Below are positions 56,314 to 64,000 of a stretch of DNA of 64,000 nucleotides, one piece after another; the stretch's first letter is position 1; every line of letters starts with the position of its first letter. The position numbers and the translations under genes were made by a program. Under the pieces are notes generated by a model. It did no database searches. It was not told the origin of the DNA and worked only from the letters and a program-made list of their open reading frames with translations. The stretch comes from Cryptomeria japonica. Taxonomy: Eukaryota; Streptophyta; Pinopsida; Cupressales; Cupressaceae. Location of the stretch: positions 144,702,349-144,766,348 of the forward strand of contig NC_081410.1 of NCBI RefSeq assembly GCF_030272615.1, written 5' to 3'.

Positions 56314-57039
56314 GGTTATTTGTATGGTTAGACATTTCCTAGGAGGAATGAATAAAAAAAAGTATAAGTGGATTGAATCAAAGAAAAATAATTGAAATTA
56401 GTTTCATAATTAGTTTGAAATAAATATGAAAATTCAAAGATAGAGAAACAACAACATATAAAAACTAAATATGATTATGTTGGATTTTATGAGCCATGTT
56501 GCATTGTTTTACATCTATGATTTGGATAATAGCTCCTAGTTGGTTGTTATTGTTTATTACATTTCATTAATTAATAATGTGAAATCCAAATTTGAAAAAT
56601 AAAAATAAAAATAGTATTAAATAATGAAGAAACTAAATAAAGTTTTATAAATAAAACAAAAATCTTGCTATTTATGAGTAATAAATACAATGTAATTGTA
56701 TATTAAAAGATAAAACTAAAATTAATATTTTTAAAAACCTAATTTTTTCATAAAGTATAACACTTTGAAATACCTTTCTTGATTAATTAATGAAAAACAA
56801 AAAAAATTACTTTAAAACTTTATAAATAAAATTAAAATCTTACTCTTTATGATTAATAGATAAAAACTTTATATTACAATTGTAAACTAATAGTAAAATC
56901 TACAATTAAAACAAAATGTTAAAAATCTACAATTAAAACAACAATTTTAAAAATTATTGTTTTTCTTAAAAATTTGTTAAATAAAATGATATATGGCAGA
57001 GTCAACATAAATTTATTAAAATATCATAACTTTTCTAGA

Positions 57040-58934
57040 TTTGGGACAGATAAGTACTGGCATTCTATTACCACAACAGGTGATTTCCACATGTAGAGCT
57101 GCATGTCTCACATATATGGTATATTTCTTAAACTATGTTGTGGTGGCAGCAACCTAGACCTTCAAACATCCTCAACAATTTCTGAGCATAACACCATTAT
57201 CAGCATCAAAACAGAACATTTGGAAGAAGAAAAGGTGCAGATGGAAGGTATCAAGGTGAGAAGTGGGGAGAGGGGTGAAGGTTATTTTTTTTGTCAAATT
57301 TTTCAATGTGAAATAGATATTGTTTAGCTCGAAAAGCTTTTAAACTGAGATGTTATACCACTGGAAAAGATTTGTAAATTGAGATGCCATATCCTTGCAT
57401 GCATCGCACAATATTCCATGACCTTTGCATTCTTCCATGTTTTTGCATGCCAAATGGTGGATGATTCACGTGTTAGGCAGTCGATGGGTCTTTTCTTGTA
57501 CGGAAGACACGTGACATACAATGGAAAGGAAATTAAAAAATTCACTGATATCCAAGGCGTTATAGCTAAAATGTCAGCTAATTTAAGCTTCAATTCATTA
57601 AAGTCCTTTATATTTCATGATTTTTTTTTTCAATTTCCCAAGGCTGTGTTTCAATCGATGAGTCTGAGATCAGTCCAAGTATTTTCTCAATCAACAACCT
57701 TCATAATGTATCTTAGTATAATTGTCAAAGAAATATTTTGCAGGACCAAGATGATTGGGAAAAGTAAGCAAACGATTGTTGCTCAATGAAAATATAACAA
57801 AACCAGAAGGATGAAAATAGGCATGTAAACTCCATTATTTTCTCCTCTCAGTTTCCTCCAATGCCAATTTAATTTCAAGGGAAAAAGATAGAATACAGGC
57901 TATGTTGCAGTTATTTTTGCAGGTGTCTATTCGCAGAAGCTGTGAGGGTAACGTTTTTCTAGAGATTTTCATCATCTTCGGTTGGATTGTAAAAGGGTGT
58001 AGGAGAGCCCACAATGTCAGGTCGAATGGAAAACGAGCTTTTCTTGTGGATCTCTCACACTGGTATACTGCTCTGCATTTTAAGATTCTTCATAAATTGT
58101 TAATTGTTGAAAGTTTTTTATGAGAAGGTTACCAAATCCAATTTAATAATGCCATTTTCCAAACGATTTTAGAATTTTTCCAAATTTAATATTCATGAAA
58201 AGCAAAACCTTGTAGAATTTATGAAAAAGTGCTTAAGTAAGCTAAAGAACTAATATTTAAGCTTTTATTTAAGTGGAAATTTGTTTTTGAGTGACTTTTT
58301 GTAATGTATTCCTTAACGGGTCTCGTCTTTTGTAATCATCTATATAGTATTAGATGTGAGGGTACATATTTCACAAAAAACTATAGCTTTCTAAATTTTT
58401 TTATTGTTTTGTTGGTATTGTGCATAAAATACTAAAGAGCCTGATTTGGCCAGCACGTAAAATCGGGTAGAAGAAAAACTATTAATTAATATTGTTTTGC
58501 ATTGCATACTCTAATTCCAAATCATTATTACAGGGGTCATAGGTAAGGGGTAATGGCTAGCATGCATATTAATAGAAATATACAAGTCACAGAATCAAAA
58601 AAAGAACACTGCAATCTTTTCTTTCTCTTGTGAAATTGGCAACAAGTTCAAAAGATCAAAGTAAAGACTATGATAGCTTAAAGGATGTGAGTAATTTTAT
58701 GTTTGTGGAAGAAGAGAAAGATTGAGTAATTTCATGTTTGTGGAAGAAGAGAAAGATTGAAGAAAGCCAGGATTGGCAGATCAGTTCTATCTTGGGTTAG
58801 TGTTTGGAGTTTAGGCTAATGAGAGGGAGAGAAGAATTTAGAGATAGAGATATTGAAGAGAGATAGAGAGATATGTGAAGATAGAGAAGAATGGAGAGAT
58901 ACAGATATATGTGAAGAGAGATAGAGAGGGATAT

Positions 58935-58936
<2 letters not shown>
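57040..58936. other. Sequence right of the Helitron without recognised gene
   Basis: Open frames of 136 codons (57379-57789) and 73 codons (57902-58123) on plus have no recognisable motifs. A short direct repeat, gtttgtggaagaagagaaag, lies near 58700-58755. Confidence 0.4.

Positions 58937-59030
<94 letters not shown>
58937..59030. repeat. (AG)47 microsatellite in a purine-rich tract
   Basis: There are 94 bp of uninterrupted AG repeats. The surrounding 58820-59075 is almost pure purine on the plus strand. The long open frames across it on both strands are artefacts of the repeat. Confidence 0.98.
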
Positions 59031-59033
<3 letters not shown>

Positions 59034-59515
59034 GAGATAGAGAGAGAGAGAGGGGGGGAGGGGATAAAAGAAAGAAAAATATCTCACAAATTCATTAATA
59101 TAAAGATATTATATATTATTTATACATATATTCAATTCAAATAATATGATAATTTGAGATATATTATACATTATTTTAAATAATATAATACAAAAAAACA
59201 CATAATATAATATATATTATATGTGTATTTAATTCAAATAATACTATGTATAGAAATATATATTATATTTCATGTTTATATTTATAGTTTTTATGTAATA
59301 AAAGTATAATTTAAATATATTTTTAATAAAAGAAATATATATTTTAAATAATAGATATAAAAATACTAAATATATAATATTTTAATTAATATTAGATGTA
59401 AAAATATATTTAATATATTAATTATACATTATAATTTTTTGATATTATAAAAAAATATAAATTATATATAAAAATACCCATAAATGTTAAAAATATTTAA
59501 TTAAAATTAAATGCT
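59031..59515. other. Very AT-rich sequence
   Basis: Simple AT-rich DNA. No feature is recognised. Confidence 0.6.
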
Positions 59516-59706
59516 AAAAACTATAGATCAAATGACTTGTTTTGACAATATGATTCCTACTTTAGTCATTAAAATTTCATATATATATTTTTTTGTTATC
59601 ATTGATGAATAAGAAAAATCTTAATTAAAAAAAAAATTATATATGAAATTTTAATGACTAAAGTAGGAATCATATTGTCAAAACAAGTGATTTATTTATA
59701 GTTTTT
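59516..59706. mobile_element. Foldback (MITE-like) element of ~191 bp
   Basis: The arms 59535-59586 and 59637-59688 are perfect or near-perfect inverse complements (starting acttgttttgacaatatgat), separated by about 50 bp. A second, less perfect outer pair aaaaactata/tatagttttt extends the dyad to 59516-59706. It encodes nothing. Target duplications are unclear. It is a non-autonomous DNA element or an inverted duplication that could give a small-RNA-producing hairpin if transcribed. Confidence 0.85.
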
Positions 59707-60259
59707 ATTCAATAATGTTTGCAATAGAAAACAATCAAGATTATTTGTAAAAGTAAATAATTAAAAAATGCAAAAGTAAAATTTATTCTCATAGCCTATA
59801 CATCATGATTTCATCGTTTCTTTTAAGTTTCTTAAAGGATTTCTCACCATTTTTCTCATCACTTGTTGGTTGGAAATTTTTAACCATGAAAAGCTAGCAT
59901 CAAATCCCTCTTTACAAACAAAACGTTTTTACTTAACCATAATATGAAGTTTTATAAACACAAAACTTAACCAACTAGATAATCTTGTTGACCTAAAGGT
60001 GACCATGATACTTTTTTTCACTCTAGCGCATTGATTTTGAAGCATGGACACAGTCTGCAATAATTTTTTGATCTATGGCAACAACTTATAAGCTTGTGCA
60101 AGTTGTACAATTGCTATACATAACAGTGATTTTAAGAACAGCTTGTGGAACTCCGAACTGAGCAAGTGCAAGACTGATTAAGGAAATATGAACTGCAGTT
60201 GAAGTAGTCAACACCCATGATACTTTAATATATAAAATGGAGTGAAAACCTAAAAAAAA

Positions 60260-60337
60260 AATAGGAGCTATTATAACTACCTAGGTCACCAATATATTAA
60301 TAGGAGCTATTATAACTACCTAGGTCACCAATATATT
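60260..60337. repeat. 39-bp perfect tandem duplication
   Basis: Two identical copies of aataggagctattataacta continuing cctaggtcaccaatatatt lie head to tail. Confidence 0.97.
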
Positions 60338-61540
60338 AATATATATTGAACATTTTAAAGTTTACAAATATCTATATTTAGTTTTGTAATCAAAGGAAAA
60401 ATGTGATGGCCGTAAGGGATAACTATGATGGAAGGGTAAAAAGTTACATTATATAAAAAAGTAATTCACTTGAGGCTTTCAGTGCCGAACAAGGCATAGA
60501 TGGAATAAGGGTTCCCAGTTGGAAATAAGTAAGCTACAAATGGTATGTGTTAATAGGTAAATGAAAGTAAGAACCTTGCTATAGGTTGTAACAAATGATC
60601 TCAAACCATTGGTAGAAACTCATAATAATCTGAGTTGCAAGATCTGTACTATGCATATGACCTCAAACTATAGTAGAACTAGAAACTAGTGTAGTCTGAG
60701 ATTTCTTGTATATGAAAGGAAAGAGAAGAAATTGCATAAAATTTATAAACGCACATTGGAAAACAACAAAATGTTAAACTCTTAGCAAAACAATCCACAG
60801 ATATGTGTACAATCAAAAATTTTAAAGCAAGGTAAAAACCTGCTTAATAGTGCCTGCAATGTTTGACTGTCAGCTCTCTCCTGCAGCTAGCTATTAGAGC
60901 AATCTTTTGTATCAGAGCACTGGTGCTTGGTGGAAGGTGCTTGTTGGAAGTGAATCAAATGGGTGGTTCTAAGAGCTATAAATAACAACAGATGTTTTTA
61001 TCACAAAGATTATTTTATTGCAACAGATGTTTGACAACATATATTTTATTTCATACAATAAATATGAAACAATAAAATTGATTCTACCATTAAACCTCTA
61101 TGTCACTTCTACGTCTTGTCTAGTAGTAACTCTGCACAGAGTGAAGGTAAGTTCATTCTACATTTATAACTAATTGTATGGTTCAACCACCTGGTGCCTT
61201 CATTTATAACTAATCTTATATATATTTAATATTACAAATTTGCATAACATAGAAAGAAATTGAATTTTATGTTGCATTTATGTTTTTTTTCTTGATTATT
61301 TGATGCTATCAAATCAAATTTGAAAAATTCAACAAAATCTAGAATAATATAAAAAACCAAAAAATTGCTTTAATACTTCATAAATAAAGCAAAAAACTTA
61401 AAATTGTAAAAATATAATTAACTATTTACATATTATTTATATATATCTTATTATAGTATAATATTATATCTAAAATAAAGTTGAATAAAAAATATATTTA
61501 GTATTTATAATTATATTCAATTATAATATAATTTAATATA
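60338..61540. other. AT-rich intergenic sequence
   Basis: No gene, RNA or element is recognised. Confidence 0.5.
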
Positions 61541-61729
61541 TAATAATAATTTTAATAAAAACCATTAAATAGAAAATATTCTTAAAAATTTAATATCTAT
61601 ATGTAAATCATTTATTTATATATTATATAATAATAATTTTTTAGAAAACCATTAAATAGAAAATATTCTTAAAAATTTAATATCTATATGTAAATCAATT
61701 AGTTATATATTATATAATTACTAAAATTA
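61541..61729. repeat. 87-bp tandem duplication
   Basis: The unit containing accattaaatagaaaatatt and aatatctatatgtaaatca occurs twice with few differences, period 87 bp. Confidence 0.9.
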
Positions 61730-61991
61730 AAAAATACAATAAAAAAATATATTACTTATTTATTATAATAAAATAATTATTATCAAAAGCCCTAAAAAAT
61801 AAAAACAAAATATTTAAAATTCTAAATACTTCCACTATGGGTCTAAAACAATATGCTAACTCCAAATATTTGTGCGAAATTTTCTGCATGGAAAGCGGTA
61901 CGATCGAGAAAGGGTGAAGCGGTGTGCGAATTTTTTTGTACAAAACCGGTGACAAAGCGGTAAAACAATATAAAATCGTGAGTAAAACTTA

Positions 61992-62055
61992 TGATCTCGA
62001 GAATAACGCGAGCGGAATTTAAGTGATCTCGAGAATAACGGGAGCAAAATTCTCA
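61992..62055. repeat. 32-bp tandem duplication in a CpG-rich patch
   Basis: tgatctcgagaataacg recurs 32 bp later. The patch 61890-62060 is unusually rich in CpG for this AT-rich region. Confidence 0.85.
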
Positions 62056-62365
62056 TCTTAGGCGTTGTCATGATTTCATTGAACTGTTAGTAGAAAGAAT
62101 GGTTGCACGTGGTAAGAACACCGAACCATGAGCTTGATTACCGTCAAATGACAATAAGAATGCTAAACCACGATAAGAATTTTTCGCATTGGCTTTTCTC
62201 CTCGGTTGTCGTGATATCTACTATCTAGCAATGTCCTACAACCAGGTCTTCATCGCATTCATGTGATATATACTTTTTGCAGATTTTCAGGTGATCCGCC
62301 AAAAATCTCTACCTGCGGTGTATAGCTGTCATAGTATGTCAAGTACACTGAGAAACGTGCACAAA

Positions 62366-62473
62366 TTTTATTAACTTCTTGATTGGAAAGCAAGGTAAAA
62401 ATATCTTCCTTTCCGTGTGTTTTATTAACTCCTTGATTCGAAAGCAAGGTAAAAATATCTTCCTTTCCATTTG
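62366..62473. repeat. 54-bp tandem duplication
   Basis: ttttattaactycttgatt with following gaaagcaaggtaaaaatatc occurs twice, period 54 bp. Confidence 0.92.
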
Positions 62474-64000
62474 TTTTAAATGCACGAAAAGACTTGCTAA
62501 GTGGAATTCCCAAGAAATCACGAAAAATTTGAATGTTGACAATCATCCTGATCGTCTTGCAGGCCTTCACTTAGCATGTCCACCATTGATAGACAAAATA
62601 AGCTCGATGCATTTCATAGTAGGAGACGCCTTTGACGTAATAATAAAAATAACTGAGGTAGGCAATTTTATAATACATCATTTGTAAAGCATAATACTTA
62701 TTGTTGAGAGGTGAGTGTGATTATGATGGAAATTATATATACTTAAGTACATTGGAGGGACAAGTCACTTCATATAAAGTTAAAGTGTTTCAATTTTAAA
62801 AACACTATTCAAATGCAATGAGTAAGTGAATCATTTGCGATCATGAGAGACAAGTAGTAAATTACTAATTTTTTAATATGGGTAGATGAAGATTGACTCA
62901 AAACCATGTTTTGTGAATCATTATAATTTAGCACAAGATTTGCAAATGTTTCTAATTGCTTTGGAAAATTAAGGTACACTTAATCTTCATGGGAACGAGG
63001 GTAGTGATCAAGGTTTGAATCCTTACTCTATCCAACAGGATCTATTGTATGGACTTCATTGTCCAATTAAATGTCTAATGAGGATGTTCCAAACAAACCA
63101 CTTCAAATAAAGGAGAAATAACCTTTTGTGAAATTCGATCATCCCTAGGCCTCCTTTATTTTTAGATAGTAACAAATATATCAAGCCATCCTATAGAAGC
63201 CTCTAGTTCCTCGACAACTAGTTGAAGGGAACTCTTGAAGAAGCTTTATAAGAAGATCATAAGCTACTTTATAATGCACTTAATGTGAAGTATAATATAC
63301 ATGAGTAAAAATAATTTCAAAATTAAAAATTTAGAAGATAATAACTATAATTAAAGAAGTTTTATTTTCAATTCTCAACATCAACATTAACTATATTTTC
63401 AAAGGATGGACCTAGCTTGGAAGGCGAAAGTAATTCCTAAATAAAAGGAAGACTCCTTATTCAATCCAATTCTAACCATGTAGTTCAAGCAAGTTTGGGA
63501 GAAGTATGAATCTTGCCGTGTAACATTAGTTTTCCCTGTTAAATATTAAAATCAAAAGCTTTGCAAAGGGTGGGAAAAGATATATCTTTAAAGTATCCAT
63601 TAATTAGTTAGGATTGTCATCTTAGGAGAGTGATCCCTTGCACAAGACCTCTAGATACCTTACAAGAAAGCAAATAAGGTCCAAAAAACTTTGTTGTGAG
63701 AGCAGAGAGGGAATATGCAAGAGAGAACCTTGCCTTATGCATCTAAAAATGTTACAATACTTAAAATTGTGCCCATTAATTATTCATACAAGTAGAAGCA
63801 TAAAAAAAGAAGACTCAAACAAAATTTAAAAATATGGTTGAACTCTACAGCTTTAAGAATTACTGGATAAAAAGTTGGTTATATTTCATTACATGATGTC
63901 TCAAACTCAATATTGACAAATAAATCATTTACTTGTAGCATGGATCCATTATGTTCCTTCCTTGAGTAAAATATATTACTAATGTGTTTACTTTTAATAA
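62474..64000. other. Intergenic sequence at the right edge
   Basis: No gene or element is recognised. Confidence 0.5.

Larger units (their letters stand above)
47019..57039 (-). mobile_element. Helitron with Rep/helicase and RPA-like genes (~10 kb, decayed)
   Basis: The proposed 3' end on the minus strand is ...CTAG at 47022-47019, followed by T. A hairpin with stem ATTGCA/TGCAAT lies just upstream of it, the classic Helitron 3' structure. The proposed 5' end is TCTAGAAAAGTTATG at 57039, preceded by A, giving insertion between A and T. The 3' end is fairly convincing, while the 5' end is a best guess. Between them lie, in minus order, an unknown small frame, an RPA70-like gene and a Rep/Pif1-helicase gene, the usual plant Helitron set. 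A 111-bp tandem repeat lies near the 3' end. The coding frames contain many nonsense codons, so it is inactive. Confidence 0.72.

Noticed and set aside
57379-57789. 136-codon plus-strand frame right of the Helitron
   Set aside because: It has no recognisable motif, low-complexity Phe-rich parts and no supporting context.
58797-59144. Open frames rich in Leu-Ser or Glu-Arg repeats
   Set aside because: These are artefacts of the AG microsatellite, open on both strands because the repeat has no stop codon.
62995-63050. Box B-like sequence (aggtttgaatcc) suggesting a tRNA or SINE
   Set aside because: No convincing box A, cloverleaf or A-rich tail nearby.

Overview
The window is nuclear DNA of a seed plant with very large, transposon-filled introns, most likely a gymnosperm. 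That placement is an inference from intron size and element content, not from a species match. I recognise one host gene. It is on the minus strand and encodes the thylakoid-lumen cyclophilin CYP38 (TLP40 type). Four exons are visible: exon 1 (45926-46198, transit peptide), exon 2 (43841-44134), exon 3 (43531-43730) and exon 4 (19663-19898). All four have canonical splice sites and intact frames. Intron 3 is about 23.6 kb. Intron 4 runs off the left edge after at least 19.6 kb. The rest of the cyclophilin domain must lie outside the window.

Intron 4 (1-19662) holds a degenerate SINE, a small insertion with 10-bp direct repeats, and a 3.57-kb hAT transposon with an unbroken 667-codon transposase and perfect 8-bp target duplications. 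It also holds a decayed Ty1/copia element (Copia-1, 11496-18918). Copia-1 is itself split by a 2.26-kb non-autonomous hAT (13030-15284). That hAT contains about four 200-bp tandem repeats, one of which is split by a tRNA-derived SINE (14212-14553).

Intron 3 (19899-43530) holds an LTR-like segment with a promoter and a tandem duplication, and a nearly complete Ty1/copia element (Copia-2, 23218-28925) with only a few inactivating lesions. Next comes a much older copia relic (29371-36099) carrying a tandem duplication of its integrase part. Two solo LTRs with 12-bp inverted ends (29993-31553 and 33328-35058) sit inside this relic, and a very long apparent solo LTR (36105-41366) abuts it. This 5.3-kb LTR carries the most striking structure in the window: 19 copies of a roughly 43-bp nested inverted repeat, mostly 165-170 bp apart, with a conserved core and diverged spacers.

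Upstream of CYP38, only about 820 bp of non-element DNA separates the start codon from a Helitron of about 10 kb (proposed 47019-57039, minus strand). The Helitron carries Rep/helicase and RPA-like genes, disabled mainly by in-frame nonsense codons, and a 111-bp tandem repeat near its 3' end. The right end (57040-64000) is AT-rich and contains a 94-bp AG microsatellite, a 191-bp foldback and several short tandem duplications, with no recognisable gene.

The only genes that act together here are within single elements: gag, protease, integrase and RT-RNase H in Copia-2, and Rep, helicase and RPA in the Helitron. The CYP38 exons appear to be the only sequence under host selection. No rRNA, tRNA gene or CRISPR array was seen.
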